A stretch of DNA of 64,000 nt from JAJXZJ01 sp050012855 (GCA_050012855.1 JBEKGJ010000011.1:1-64000), one strand, 5' to 3'; numbered from the stretch's first letter, positions 1-9,600 are shown. Numbers and translations are program-made. The notes: generated by a model not told the origin, from the sequence alone.

Positions 1-122
1 CAACTGGAAGGCGGCTCGTCCCTCGCAGCTCCCGCAGGCGGCCTGAATCTGCTTCAGCGTCCAGCCAACCCTCCATCCTATCACGCCCGTCCCGCCGGAA
101 CAGGAGGACCCTGCTTTACCGC

Positions 123-1265
123 TTACGGTCGGACAGCCACGATGCCGGAAGAAACCGCGGCGGAAACGGCCGGCGTTTCGCGGAAGGGGATCGTCATCCC
201 GGCCACGAGTCCGCCTTCCGGCGCCGGCGTCAGCGCGAAGGTCTGACCGTGACCGTAGAGATGTTCGAGTCGCGCCCGGGTGTTCGCCAGGCCGATGCCT
301 TCCGACCAGGCCTGGTCCGTCGGCAACCCGCCGCCATTGTCGCGCACCTCGAGATGCAGCCGGCTGCCGTCGCGGCGGGCGCGGATCTCGACGAGGCCGG
401 TTTTCCGGTGCGGTTCGATGCCGTGGCGGATGGCGTTTTCGACCAGCGGTTGGAGGATCAGATTTGGCACAAGCGCGTCCAGCGTGTCCGCGGGGATGTC
501 CAGGCGCACGCCCAGTCGTTCGCCAAAGCGGGTTTGCTCAATTTCCAGGTAGCGCCGGAGGAACTCGAGTTCGTCGCGCAACCGGACTTCGTTGGCGTCC
601 GTGTGTTCGAGCGCGAACCGGAGAAGTTCGCTCAGCCGGGCGAGGGTGCGGTCGGCCTTTTCCACGTCAATGTGCATCAGCGCGGAGATGGTGTGCAGGG
701 CGTTGAAGAGGAAGTGCGGGTTGAGCTGCATTTGCAGGGCCATCAACCGGGCCTCGGCCAGCCGGCGTTCGAGCGCGGCGGCGCGGAGTTCGCGATCGCG
801 GAACTTGCGGTAATAATCGAACGCGAGGCTGTCACTGACGATGATCCAGTAGATCAGGATGTTGAGGAAGGTGTTTTTCAGGAAGAGAATCTCCACCGTG
901 CCCCAAAACGTGGTGGTCATTCCCAGCAACGGATTCTGGAGCTGGCCGACGGCGGCGCGGGCGAACACGTAGGCGATGCAGACGACGAGGCTGGCCGCGG
1001 TGTGGATCACCAGAAGTTTGGCCCAGTTCCGCCGGTGCAACGGAAAGCGCCGCGCAAACCAGATCACCGGCAGCGACAGCACCGCCCAGACATACCAATC
1101 TCCCAGCGTCAGGCTGACCGCTTGTCCCCACGTGACCGTCGAGTAGCCGAAGAGTGCGCTGGCCAGAAAGAACTGGCTGGCAAACGACAGGCCGATAACT
1201 GTCCAAAACCCGATGAACAGCGTCCACGGAATCCAGTTCTGTCGCAGCCAGCCAACGATTCTCAT
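123..1265 (-). CDS. LytS/YehU-type membrane sensor histidine kinase
   Basis: A 380-residue membrane sensor kinase of the His_kinase (PF06580) plus HATPase_c type. Residues 1 to about 165 hold several hydrophobic helices. The phosphoacceptor is His184 in the family motif LNPHFLFNAL. The N box lies near residues 271-285 (LQPLVENAIRHG), with DNGGG at 309-313 and GIGLANTRARLEHLYG at 323-338. I start it at the ATG whose first bases overlap the lpxB stop codon (an ATGA overlap). The longer upstream frame is non-homologous and lies inside lpxB. Kinases of this family normally signal to a LytTR-type response regulator. None is visible in the 122 bases left of the gene, so the partner would lie outside the window or elsewhere. 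The input signal is unknown. Confidence 0.9.
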   Translation of the reverse strand: MRIVGWLRQNWIPWTLFIGFWTVIGLSFASQFFLASALFGYSTVTWGQAVSLTLGDWYVWAVLSLPVIWFARRFPLHRRNWAKLLVIHTAASLVVCIAYVFARAAVGQLQNPLLGMTTTFWGTVEILFLKNTFLNILIYWIIVSDSLAFDYYRKFRDRELRAAALERRLAEARLMALQMQLNPHFLFNALHTISALMHIDVEKADRTLARLSELLRFALEHTDANEVRLRDELEFLRRYLEIEQTRFGERLGVRLDIPADTLDALVPNLILQPLVENAIRHGIEPHRKTGLVEIRARRDGSRLHLEVRDNGGGLPTDQAWSEGIGLANTRARLEHLYGHGQTFALTPAPEGGLVAGMTIPFRETPAVSAAVSSGIVAVRP

Positions 1266-2479
1266 GTCGTCGCCTTTGGCTGGTTTGCCGTCGCCGGTTT
1301 CAGCAGCGACACGATCGCCGACGCGGCCCGCGCCGCCGCGCCGGGTTCGCCGAGTTGGGCCACCACGCCCGCCAGTTTGGCCCGCACCGCCCGCCGGCGC
1401 TCGGGTTGCTCGAGGAGGGCGAGCGCCGCTGCGGCCAGCTTTTGCGGGGTCGCGTCGCCCTGGATGAATTCCGGGAAAATCGGTTCGCTGGCAAGCAGGT
1501 TGGGCATCGCGAGGTATTGCACCGTCACCAGGCGCCGGGCGATCTGGTAAGTCAACGCGGAGGTCCGGTAAATGGCGATCGTGGGCACGCGGGCCAGGGC
1601 GCATTCGAGGGTGACGGTGCCGGTGCAGGCGAGCGCGAGTGTGGCGTTGGCGAGCACCGTCGTCAGTCCACCCACTTGAAGTTCGGCGCGGTTGCCGTCA
1701 GCGCCCAATCCCCGCGCCAGCGCGGCGAGCCGGTCGTCCGGCAGCACCATGACGAACCGCGCCGGATGCCGGGCGGCGATCCGCCGGGCGGCTTCGAGCA
1801 TGACCGGCACGTGGCGCTTCAACTCGCCGACGCGGCTGCCCGGAAGCAACACCACCAGCGCCAGTTTGCCGGGCGAACTGGCCGGGGGGTCAGCCGAACC
1901 CGACACCGCCTGCGCATGCCGCTCGATGATCGGGTGGCCGACGAATTCGACACGAAAGTCCGGCCGGCGCCGGGCGTACCAGCTCTTCTCGAAGGGGAAC
2001 AGGCAGAGCAGGAGGTCGAAATCGCGCGCCATGGCGTCGGCCCGGCGCGGTCGCGACGCCCAGACCTGCGGCGACACAAACTGCGCGAGTTTTGGGTTCC
2101 AATTGTGGAAGGCTCCCTGCTCGGTGCGCAACCGGTTCCGCACCGCGCGCGCAAAGCGGCGGTTAAACCCGGAAAAATCGACGCAAATAATGACGTCGGG
2201 CCGGCGCGCAAACGCGAGGTCCACCAGCCGGTTCATCAGCCGGTGAAATCTGACCAGGTTCGTGAGCACGTCGGTAAAACCAACAACCGCGTGGGCGGTG
2301 AGATCGAGTTCCATGCCCACGCCCGCTGCCGCCATGCGCGGTCCTCCCGCACCGAAGAACTGCGGAGCGAACTCGGCGGTCTGGATCGCCGGGGTGGCAC
2401 GCAACGCCGCAACCAACTCGGCGGCGAGGAGGTCGCCGCTCGGCTCCCCGGCCATCAGCATGAACGCGGGTGTCTGCAC
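1262..2479 (-). CDS. lpxB: Lipid-A-disaccharide synthase
   Basis: LpxB joins UDP-2,3-diacylglucosamine to lipid X (2,3-diacylglucosamine-1-phosphate) to make the lipid A disaccharide, at the cytoplasmic face of the inner membrane. The N-terminal nucleotide-fold motif AGEPSGDLLAAEL is present. So are LLPGSR near the middle and the diagnostic C-terminal blocks ACTGTVTLECAL, PTIAIYRTSALTY and MPNLLASEPIFPEFIQ. I place the start at a GTG three bases after the stop of the upstream gene. It has a GGTGGAG ribosome-binding sequence about 10 bases upstream, and it puts AGEPSGD where the family has it. The protein is about 405 residues, slightly longer than the usual ~380. The first gene upstream is a Gfo/Idh dehydrogenase that may also act on lipid A precursors. 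Confidence 0.93.
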   Translation of the reverse strand: MQTPAFMLMAGEPSGDLLAAELVAALRATPAIQTAEFAPQFFGAGGPRMAAAGVGMELDLTAHAVVGFTDVLTNLVRFHRLMNRLVDLAFARRPDVIICVDFSGFNRRFARAVRNRLRTEQGAFHNWNPKLAQFVSPQVWASRPRRADAMARDFDLLLCLFPFEKSWYARRRPDFRVEFVGHPIIERHAQAVSGSADPPASSPGKLALVVLLPGSRVGELKRHVPVMLEAARRIAARHPARFVMVLPDDRLAALARGLGADGNRAELQVGGLTTVLANATLALACTGTVTLECALARVPTIAIYRTSALTYQIARRLVTVQYLAMPNLLASEPIFPEFIQGDATPQKLAAAALALLEQPERRRAVRAKLAGVVAQLGEPGAAARAASAIVSLLKPATANQPKATT

Positions 2480-2481
2480 GA

Positions 2482-3546
2482 TCAACCGGCTCCACCCGGC
2501 AGCGGCGTCATCGCGCTGACGGCGTTGATCTGCCGCGTGATTTCGAAGGCCACATCGAGTGCGCGCCGGGCGGCCTCGCCGCTGACCACCGGTGCGTGGT
2601 GTTCCCGGACGCACTCGACGAAGCTCTGCAACTCGAGCTTGAGCGGCTCGGCTTTCTCGATCGGCACCGGTTCCCGCACGATCCGCCGGCCGGCAAACTC
2701 GCTCACGATCGCGGCGTCCCTGCCGACGCCGAACTTCGCCGTCAGCACCTTTTTCAGCAGGGAACTCTCCGGTTCTCCGTCGCGGGCAAGCCGGTAGATG
2801 AAACCCTCCTGCGCGCGGTAATCCAGCGAGATGTAGGCCGGCGCGGCACCGCCGCTGAAGACGCGGATTTTGCGCATCCGCTCCGGGCTTACGCGGCTGG
2901 CGGTGAGATTGGCCACGCAGCCGTTGGCAAAGCGCAGCCGCGCGTTGGCAATGTCCTCGCTCGCGCTCAGCACGGGAACGCCCACCGCATCCACGGCAGT
3001 CACCGGCGATTGCACAAACGCCAGCACCACGTCGAGGTCGTGAATCATCAGGTCCAGCACCACGCCGACATCGGTGCTGCGGCTGGGATAGGGTGAGAGG
3101 CGGTGGACTTCGATGAAGCGCGGCGCGGTGGCGACCGTCTGGAGGTAACGGAAGACCGGATTGAAGCGTTCGACGTGACCCACCTGCAGCACGCAGCCGC
3201 GGTCGCGGGCGAGCTTCACCAGTTCGGCCGCCTGGCCGGCATCATCGGTCATTGGCTTTTCGACCAACAAATGCTTGCCCTGCGCGAGCAACCCGCGGGC
3301 GATTTCGAAATGGGTCGTGGTGGGCGTGACCACGCTCAAGGCGTCGCTTGCGGCGGCCACTTCGGCCAGCGACGCGAACGCCCGGACGCGGTGTTTCTCC
3401 GCCTGTTTGCGGGCTGCCTCGGCGTTGACATCGAAAACGCCGGCGAATTCGACCGCGCCGGCGGCGGCCAGTTCGGCGTAAATGCGGGCGTGTTCCTTGC
3501 CGAGCGATCCGGTGCCCAGCACGGCGACCCTGACGGGAGCAGGCAT
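2482..3546 (-). CDS. Gfo/Idh/MocA oxidoreductase, candidate UDP-GlcNAc 3-dehydrogenase (GnnA-like)
   Basis: A 354-residue NAD(P)-dependent sugar dehydrogenase. The N-terminal Rossmann motif is VAVLGTGSLGKEHARIY. The substrate-domain signatures are LLVEKPMTDD (the catalytic Lys of the EKP motif) and LQVGHVERFNPVF. The gene lies directly before lpxB in the same transcription unit with no real gap. In Acidithiobacillus and Leptospira the Gfo/Idh enzyme GnnA lies among lpx genes. It oxidises the 3-OH of UDP-GlcNAc for amination by GnnB, giving lipid A built on 2,3-diamino-2,3-dideoxyglucose. Position and the VGHVERFNP block fit that role, but no GnnB-type aminotransferase is in the window. The family assignment is firm and the specific substrate is inferred. 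Confidence 0.85.
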   Translation of the reverse strand: MPAPVRVAVLGTGSLGKEHARIYAELAAAGAVEFAGVFDVNAEAARKQAEKHRVRAFASLAEVAAASDALSVVTPTTTHFEIARGLLAQGKHLLVEKPMTDDAGQAAELVKLARDRGCVLQVGHVERFNPVFRYLQTVATAPRFIEVHRLSPYPSRSTDVGVVLDLMIHDLDVVLAFVQSPVTAVDAVGVPVLSASEDIANARLRFANGCVANLTASRVSPERMRKIRVFSGGAAPAYISLDYRAQEGFIYRLARDGEPESSLLKKVLTAKFGVGRDAAIVSEFAGRRIVREPVPIEKAEPLKLELQSFVECVREHHAPVVSGEAARRALDVAFEITRQINAVSAMTPLPGGAG

Positions 3547-3630
3547 GGCGGGAGCTTAGCGCGACCGGCCGGCCCACCAAAGCCGAAACTGCGCCCAAAC
3601 CGCAGCCACGATCGGATAGACAATCCCTTG

Positions 3631-4395
3631 CTACGTGTTCCGGCGGGCCACCACGAACGCGTTGAACATCAAGAACCGCAGCGGCGTGAGGTTCAGCAGG
3701 AAATCCACCGGCCGGGCGACGTAGCGGTCGGTGCATTCGATGCGCTCGACGGAGCATCCGCTGCGGCGAAGGAAAAACGCGATCTCCAGGGGATTGGTCG
3801 CCACGATGGCATCATCGTCGGGCGTAAACGGTTCCTTCACGATCGGCGTCATGCGGTCGAAGCGGACCTGATCCGGAGCGGCGCGCATCTGGCGGCGTTT
3901 GGCGGCGACCCGGCGCCAGTTGCGCCATTTGTTGGCGAACCCGCGCATTCGCGGATGGTAATCGCGCCAGCCGAGTGCGCGGAAGAAGTTCGGGCTCGAG
4001 ATCACCACCCGGCCACCGGGCTCGGTAACCCGCATCAGTTCTGCGATGAAGGCTTCGGGTTCCTCGACGTGTTCGAGCACGTTCAACGCGCCGACATTGG
4101 CGAAATGCCGGTCGGCGAACGGCAGGCTTCGGCCGTCGTAGGTCTGGCACTCCAGGCCAAGCTGGCGGGCCTTGACGACGTTGGGTTCGGAAACCTCGAC
4201 CCCGTGCGCGGCGAACCCGGCGTCCTTCAGCCGGCGGACCACCTGGCCCACGCCACAGCCCACGTCGAGCACCCGCGCGCCCGGCCGGGACGGTGCGAGG
4301 GTGTCCGCGTACTTGGCGTAGAAGCCCTCGTCCCAGGCCGCTAGGAAATCCGCGTAGGCCTCGTTGTGGCGATAATACGATTCCTGGTGCCCCAT
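3631..4395 (-). CDS. Class I SAM-dependent methyltransferase
   Basis: A 254-residue protein with a Methyltransf_11/23-type Rossmann core. Motif I is RVLDVGCGVGQVVRRL, followed by an acidic strand end (HGVEVSEPN), the motif II region ALNVLEHVEEPEAFIAEL and the post-motif GGRVVISSPNFF. The C-terminal ~90 residues include a basic stretch (KWRNWRRVAAKRRQ) and probably bind substrate. Such small-molecule or polysaccharide methyltransferases cannot be given a substrate from sequence. I start it at the ATG giving MGHQESYY. Upstream in-frame sequence is low-complexity and includes the repeat-bearing spacer. It ends 84 bases before the Gfo/Idh gene, so it could be co-transcribed with the lpxB cluster. 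Confidence 0.82.
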   Translation of the reverse strand: MGHQESYYRHNEAYADFLAAWDEGFYAKYADTLAPSRPGARVLDVGCGVGQVVRRLKDAGFAAHGVEVSEPNVVKARQLGLECQTYDGRSLPFADRHFANVGALNVLEHVEEPEAFIAELMRVTEPGGRVVISSPNFFRALGWRDYHPRMRGFANKWRNWRRVAAKRRQMRAAPDQVRFDRMTPIVKEPFTPDDDAIVATNPLEIAFFLRRSGCSVERIECTDRYVARPVDFLLNLTPLRFLMFNAFVVARRNT

Positions 4396-4614
4396 AATGC
4401 TGCCGCCGTCGGTGGCGCCATGCGCGACGCGGTGACCGGACGACGCGCGGCATTCGACCACGTTTGTGTCGGTGGCACCAGCAGGAAGTGGTCCGAAACA
4501 CGGGGTGGAAGACCGCGTCGCAATGTTGCCCCAAGCCATCATCAATCTCCCGGGACCGTGCAAAGAATGGCACAAGACATCCAATGTCCGGGTGCCATGT
4601 ATCACGCGATGAAT
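4396..4614 (+). pseudogene. Degenerate N-terminal remnant of a REP-associated (Y1/RAYT) transposase in a gene-free spacer
   Basis: This spacer holds no intact gene. From 4567 the plus strand reads MAQDIQCPGAMYHAMN. This aligns with MARKLRIEFPGAMYHVMN, the usual start of Y1/RAYT transposases and the exact sequence seen at 5923. Reading ends at codon 16 against the 56-bp repeat that starts at 4615. The catalytic HxH and Tyr regions of the transposase are missing, so it cannot be active. The match is short, but it recurs at 5923 in the same position relative to the repeat. Confidence 0.5.
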
Positions 4615-4670
4615 CACCCGCGCAGCGTCAATCAACCGGCCGCGCCTCAAAAAGCAATTCCCTGTCAGTT
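4615..4670 (+). repeat. Island boundary repeat, copy 1
   Basis: A ~56-bp repeat of the pattern CACCCGCGC(C/A)GCGTCAAT..ACCGGCCGC(G/A)CCTCAAAAAGCAATTCC, ending near CTATCAGTT. This copy has GCAGCG in place of GCCGCG, AATCAACC in place of AATGAACC, and CCTGTCAGTT at the end. It abuts the RAYT-like remnant on its left and lies 18 bases before the stop codon of the minus-strand gene at 4689-5708. All seven copies in the window face the same way. Confidence 0.85.
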
Positions 4671-4688
4671 GGCCGGAACTTTTGCAAC

Positions 4689-5708
4689 TCAGTCCAGCTT
4701 CCCGTAAGTCACGGCGGGAAGCACGGCTTCGACCTCGATGGGCACGGCGTTGGTTTGCACACTCCAAAGCGTGCCGCTGGGGATCACAAACTCGCTCAGA
4801 CCGACGTGATTGGGCCGGGTCGAAGCCCAATCGTAGGTGTAGCCCAGCCGGGTCCAGGGATAGGCGTTGTTGTAAACGCCGTTGGTCATGCCGTAGTTGC
4901 GCGACCAATAGGTGTTGTTGTACCAGGTCGGCCAGAACGAGGGGAGGCGGCTGTTGGGGGAGAGCAGCGGCGCATTCGTGGAGGAAAGGACTCCCGCCGA
5001 AGTGCTGGCGATGCCCGGCTCCGGCGTCGGGCGGAACAGATAGTCCGGATTCACCCAAAACTCGACGAGGGTGTCGTTCGCCGCGGTGGGCGGCATCCCG
5101 AGGATTTGCTTGATGCGCAGCACCTGGTCCAGTCCCTGGAAGTCGTGGCAGAAGTTCTTCAATTCAGGGAACATGGTCACCCACTGATCGCTATAGCTTA
5201 ACTGGTGTTGGCCCAGCCCGTAGTAATTCGTGGCCGTGCTGTAGGGCATGAAGGAGACCACCTTGACCTGGAAGGTGCCGTCGCTGTTGGTGCGCCAGGC
5301 CAGGTTGGTATTCGACAGCACGACGGGCGTGAGCTGGTCGCACACCTTGTTGGGCAAGGCGATGGAGGCGTCCACCATGGCGTTGGAATACATCAGCACC
5401 CAATTGCTGGCATTGGTGGTGAGGTTGTCGCCGTAGGCGGCCACCTGGAAGAACATCGGCACGTCCACTGTGACCACGTTGTTGGTCGCGGAAAACTCCT
5501 TGAGTCCGGCCCAGGAGTTGGTCCAGGAGCTGCTGGCGTCCAAGTTCGGGCGCCAGTCCACCGAGTAAAGGAATCGTTGCGTGGCGGGCGCCGAGTTGGT
5601 GAAGGTCAGGTGCCCGTTCTGAAAACCGGTGATGACGACCTCTTGCGCCCAAGCGCCCGCCGTCGGCACCGTTGCAGCGATGATGGCTGCCAGGATTTGT
5701 GTTTTCAT
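4689..5708 (-). CDS. Exported protein of unknown function
   Basis: A 339-residue protein with a clear signal peptide (MKTQILAAIIAATVPTAGAWAQ, cleaved after AWAQ). The next ~70 residues (VVITGFQNGHLTFTNSAPAT ... VDVPMFFQVAAY) resemble residues ~20-90 of the SUMF1 protein at 10678 (PVITSFSQNGVLVCSNLMAG ... VSVPMFYRV), so both share an N-terminal module. It looks like the beta-sandwich that ends many verrucomicrobial secreted proteins. The rest, rich in Trp, Asn and Tyr, matches nothing I recognise. The start is the ATG that opens the signal peptide, and longer in-frame starts lack one. It is the only gene of the repeat-bounded island on the minus strand. A promoter candidate lies 80 bases upstream. 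Confidence 0.75.
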   Translation of the reverse strand: MKTQILAAIIAATVPTAGAWAQEVVITGFQNGHLTFTNSAPATQRFLYSVDWRPNLDASSSWTNSWAGLKEFSATNNVVTVDVPMFFQVAAYGDNLTTNASNWVLMYSNAMVDASIALPNKVCDQLTPVVLSNTNLAWRTNSDGTFQVKVVSFMPYSTATNYYGLGQHQLSYSDQWVTMFPELKNFCHDFQGLDQVLRIKQILGMPPTAANDTLVEFWVNPDYLFRPTPEPGIASTSAGVLSSTNAPLLSPNSRLPSFWPTWYNNTYWSRNYGMTNGVYNNAYPWTRLGYTYDWASTRPNHVGLSEFVIPSGTLWSVQTNAVPIEVEAVLPAVTYGKLD

Positions 5709-5787
5709 GCTTTTGAGGCAGTTGATTTGCTTTTTGACATGATGCGGGGTGGAGATAATTCGTTCTCGCACCATGTTCATGGCGCGG

Positions 5788-5816
5788 AGTCTATTCCCAT
5801 GGCTGGGCCGCGTCAA
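5788..5816 (-). promoter_or_regulatory. Candidate sigma-70-type promoter for the exported protein gene
   Basis: On the minus strand TTGACG (5816-5811) is followed after 17 bases by TAGACT (5793-5788). These are five-of-six and four-of-six matches to the consensus boxes at ideal spacing. Transcription would start near 5781, giving a ~70-base leader to the ATG at 5708. Confidence 0.45.
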
Positions 5817-5853
5817 GAAAGAGGGTCGAACCATGGTCTGGACCACTTTTGTT

Positions 5854-5876
5854 TGACCCCGGCGTGTGCGGGGTCA
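5854..5876 (+). repeat. Small palindrome next to the RAYT remnant (REP-like)
   Basis: TGACCCC and GGGGTCA form a 7-bp perfect inverted repeat around a 9-base loop, 46 bases upstream of the transposase-like ATG at 5923. RAYT genes are typically flanked by short palindromes that their protein recognises. The position fits, but only this one copy is visible here. Confidence 0.4.
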
Positions 5877-5922
5877 GTCCATAGTAATGACAATTCACTC
5901 CTCGGCTGGCAGGGTTCGGCGC

Positions 5923-5976
5923 ATGGCGCGCAAGCTGCGCATCGAGTTTCCCGGCGCGATGTATCACGTGATGAAC
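5923..5976 (+). pseudogene. N-terminal remnant of a REP-associated (Y1/RAYT) transposase
   Basis: Eighteen codons read MARKLRIEFPGAMYHVMN, the well-conserved start of Y1/RAYT (TnpA_REP) transposases. After the MN the frame passes through five unrelated codons (WEEFV) into the 56-bp repeat beginning at 5992. The HxH and tyrosine catalytic region is absent. This is the best preserved of the transposase remnants in the island. Confidence 0.65.
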
Positions 5977-5991
5977 TGGGAGGAATTCGTT

Positions 5992-6047
5992 CACCCGCGC
6001 CGCGTCAATGAACCGGCCGCACCTCAAAAAGCAATCCCCTATTCGTT
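5992..6047 (+). repeat. Island boundary repeat, copy 2
   Basis: Left end of composite module A. It matches the consensus except CACCTC for CGCCTC and CCCCTATTCGTT at the right end. It follows the RAYT remnant at 5923. Confidence 0.85.
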
Positions 6048-6529
6048 GGGAATGGATTCTGCGAAACCTCGGCGCCTGGCACGACCCGCCTGCCTGCCGA
6101 AGCCTCGGCCCAGGCAGGCCCGCCGGGCTGCCTCCGCCCGGCGCCCCAGGGCCCTATACCTACGAACCCTGTGACGACGTGGACCCGATGCCAGACTACG
6201 AAAACGTGCTCACGGATTGAGAACGGCGGCCTCAAAGGCACCAAGGCGGTCCTTTTGCCCCGCGGCGGCCTGTTCGCGGCTCGGCCAGCGCAGAAACGCC
6301 TGCGCTGCCGCCCAACGTCCAACCGCCGGACCGCCTTGAGCCAAAACCCCACGCCAGCACGCACGCGATGGGCCAAAACCGCCGTCAAAAAACACCGAAA
6401 CTTGTCGCTTGACGCCTCGCCCCAGTCTGGCACCATGTCCTCCAAAGTGAGTGCGAGCGAAGACCAATTTTCCCTCACCCGTGCCGCGTCAATGAACCGG
6501 CCGCGCCTCAAAAAGCAAATTCCTATCAG
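5992..6529 (+). repeat. Composite ~540-bp repeat module, copy A
   Basis: This segment begins with boundary repeat copy 2 (5992-6047) and ends with copy 3 (6476-6531). It is nearly identical to 11870-12409: by eye only scattered substitutions and small indels separate them. It contains two adjacent strong palindromes. GCCTGCCTG (6088-6096) pairs with CAGGCAGGC (6111-6119), and CGCCGGGC (6121-6128) pairs with GCCCGGCG (6136-6143). It contains no convincing gene. Its short frames have no start signals and differ between the two copies in length. Confidence 0.9.
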
Positions 6530-6531
6530 TC
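6476..6531 (+). repeat. Island boundary repeat, copy 3
   Basis: Right end of composite module A, 138 bases before the glycosidase start. It has CACCCGTGCC for CACCCGCGCC and an extra A in the AAAGCAAATTCC part. A perfect TATAAT (6549-6554) lies 17 bases beyond it and could serve as the -10 box of the glycosidase promoter, though no good -35 box is present. Confidence 0.85.
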
Positions 6532-6668
6532 TGGGCGCCATTCTGCGATATAATGGGGTTGGTGAATGTTGTTTTTGATGCTAACCATAAGTTCCGCCTG
6601 AATCTTGGTTTGTGCCGCTGAACACATAGAACGAATCGGTTTTGAAATCCTTTAGCTGTTTTTTGCTT

Positions 6669-9600
6669 ATGCCCATCCGACCCCTCCGCCTCCTGGCACT
6701 CTCCGCCGGTTCCATTCTGGCTGTCCAAAACGGCATGGCGCAGGCAAACCTGCCCCTGTACACCGACAACCTGGTGAATGCGTTTCAGGATTGGAGTTGG
6801 AATTGCACGCGAAACTTTGCCAACACCTCGCCGGTTCATTTTGGCACCCAATCCATCAGCGTCATCATCACCAACAGTGGCGCCGCGCTTTCCCTGCAGT
6901 ACCAAGCCGGGTTCAACACGGCGCCTTATGCGAGCCTGTCGTTTTGGATCAACGGCGGCTCGACCGGCGGACAACGGCTGCAGGCCTATGGCACGCGCCT
7001 GAATGTCGGCGTGACCGCCTACACGTTGCCACGACTCCCCACGAACAAGTGGCAGCAGATCACCATTCCTCTGTCGAGCCTCGGCGTGGCAAACGTCACG
7101 AATTTCTCCGGCATTTATATCCAGGACACCAGCGGCGGGGCACAGCCGGTCTTTTACGTGGATGACATCCAGTTGAACGCCGCGCCCGCGCCTGCGCTGG
7201 TTCACTTGAGCGTGAATGCTTCGAAGACGTTGCGGCTGGCCGACTCGCGCTGGTTCGGCGTCAATATCGCCACCTGGGATGGCTACCTTAACAATTCTCA
7301 AATACTTCCCCTCATGCGACAGGCCGGCTTCACCACCCTGCGCTGGCCAGGCGGTTCGACCGCAGACGCCTACCATTGGTACAACGACCCAGCCAACAAC
7401 AATACGTTCAACCAGCTCGCCACGAACCTCGGCGCCAACGTCTTCATCAGCGTCAACTACGGCACCGGCACCAGCAACGAGGCCGCCGCCTGGGTCGAAT
7501 CCGTCAACGTCACCAACCACTACGCCTTCAAATACTGGGAAATCGGCAACGAATGCTACGGCACCTGGGAAAACGACAGCAACACCGTGGCGCATGACCC
7601 TTACACCTACGCCGTCCGCTCCGTCGGGTATATCGCAATGATGAAAGCCGCCGATCCGACGATCAGGATCGGCGTGGTGGCCGCTCCGGGCGAGGACAGT
7701 AACGCGAACAACACCTTGCATCCGGTGGTGAACCCGCGCACCGGCAGGACCCACAACGGCTGGACCCCGGTGATGCTCGCCACGTTCAAGAGCCTGGGAG
7801 TCACACCTGATTTTTTGATCCATCATGTTTACCCGGAATACACGCCGTCCGGCAGTCCCCCGCCTGTCGCGGACAGCGACCCACTTTTGCTTCAATCGAC
7901 GGTGAACTGGGCGAAGGATGCCGCCGACCTGCGGCAACAGATCAGCGATTACATCGGCACGGGAGGCACCAACATCGAACTGTGCGTCACCGAGAACAAC
8001 AGCGATTCGTCCTCCGCCTTCGGCAGACAATTGACGAGCATCGTCAACGGGCTGTACCTGGTGGACAGCGCCTGCCAGATCATGAAGACCGAGTTTAATT
8101 CCTATCTCTGGTGGGACCTGAGGAACGGACACAACAGCACCGGGACCTTTGACCCCACAATCTACGGCTGGAGAACCTACGGCGATGAAGGCATGCTCGA
8201 TGGTGCCTCCGACAAGTATCCCACCTTTTACGCGGAAAAGATCCTGCAGTTCTTCGTGCGGCCGGGCGACACCGTCCTCAACGCCACCAGCGATTATCTG
8301 CTGCTGAGTGCGTACGCCGCCCTCAAGGCCGACGGCAGTTTGGCCTTGCTGGTCATCAACAAGGATGTGACCATGAATTTTAACGCCCAAATCGCCATTT
8401 CGAACTTCGTTCCCTCGGGCACCGCCACAGTCCGGTCGTACAGCCTCCTTCAGGACGAGGCCACACGCACCAACGGCCCCGCCGCGGCGCAGGATATCTC
8501 AACCGATTCGGCTGCGGTCAGCGGTGTTTTCACCAACTCATTCCCGCCCGGGTCCGTGTCGGTCTTTACCTTCACGCCCGCGCCGTTACTATTGGCGACA
8601 ACCCTCGGTCTGACCTCGGACGGCAACCCTTCAACCTACGGCAACCCGGTGACTTTTACCGCCACGATCCGGACCAACGGGATTCCGGTTGGGAACACCG
8701 GTGGAGAAACGGTCGCCTTCTATGACGGCAATGCTTCGTTGGGCGCGGGCGCATTGAACGGAAGCGGCCAGGCGGCTTATACGACCGGTGCCGCTCAATT
8801 CGCTGCCGGCACCCACTCGGTCACCGCCATATACGGTGGCGACTCCAATTACGCCGGCAGCACCACCTCACCCGCGCTGTCGCAATCCGTGAGCCAGGTG
8901 ACGGTCACCGCCGGACTCACCGGGACGGTGAGCAAGAACTACGATGGAACGCTGGCAGCCAGTCTGGCGGCGCGGAACTACACACTATCCGGCGTGGTTG
9001 CCGGCGACACCGTGACGCTGAATAATCCGGCCAGCGGAAGCTACGACACCCGCAACGTGGGCAGCGGCAAAACGGTGAGTGTGACGGGATTGGCGATTTC
9101 GGGGCTATCCGCTGGAAATTACATTTTATCGAGTCCTTCGGCCTCCGGAGCCATTGGCACGATCGCCACTACAAACATTACCGTGACGGCGGCAGCCGCT
9201 TCCAAGCCCTATGACGCCATGACCAGCGCCGCCCCACCGGTCATCACATCCGGCAGCGTGCAGACCGGCGACACGGCCAATTTCACCGAGACCTACGACA
9301 CCTCGAACGTTGGCACCGGCAAGACGCTGACTCCGTCGGGCAGCGTCCTCGACGGCAACGGCGGCAATAATTACAGCTACGCCTTTGTCCCCGCTGCGAA
9401 CGGGACGATCTCTCCGCCGACGCTGAGCTACACCGCAAATGCAGCCAGCATGACTTACGGTTCGGCGGTGCCGAGCTTGAGCGGGACGGTCGGCGGATTT
9501 GTTGGAGGCGAAACGCCGGCCGGCGCAACGACCGGGACCTTGCTGTTCACGACGACGGCGACTTCGTCGAGCGGCGCCGGCAGCTACCCGATCAATGGTT

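Noticed and set aside
6489..8390. 633-codon minus-strand open frame opposite the glycosidase gene
   Set aside because: Antisense shadow. The plus strand has a clear signal peptide, catalytic motifs and domain repeats, while this frame shows no family motif and is rich in Gly, Val and Arg as expected from GC-rich codon mirrors.
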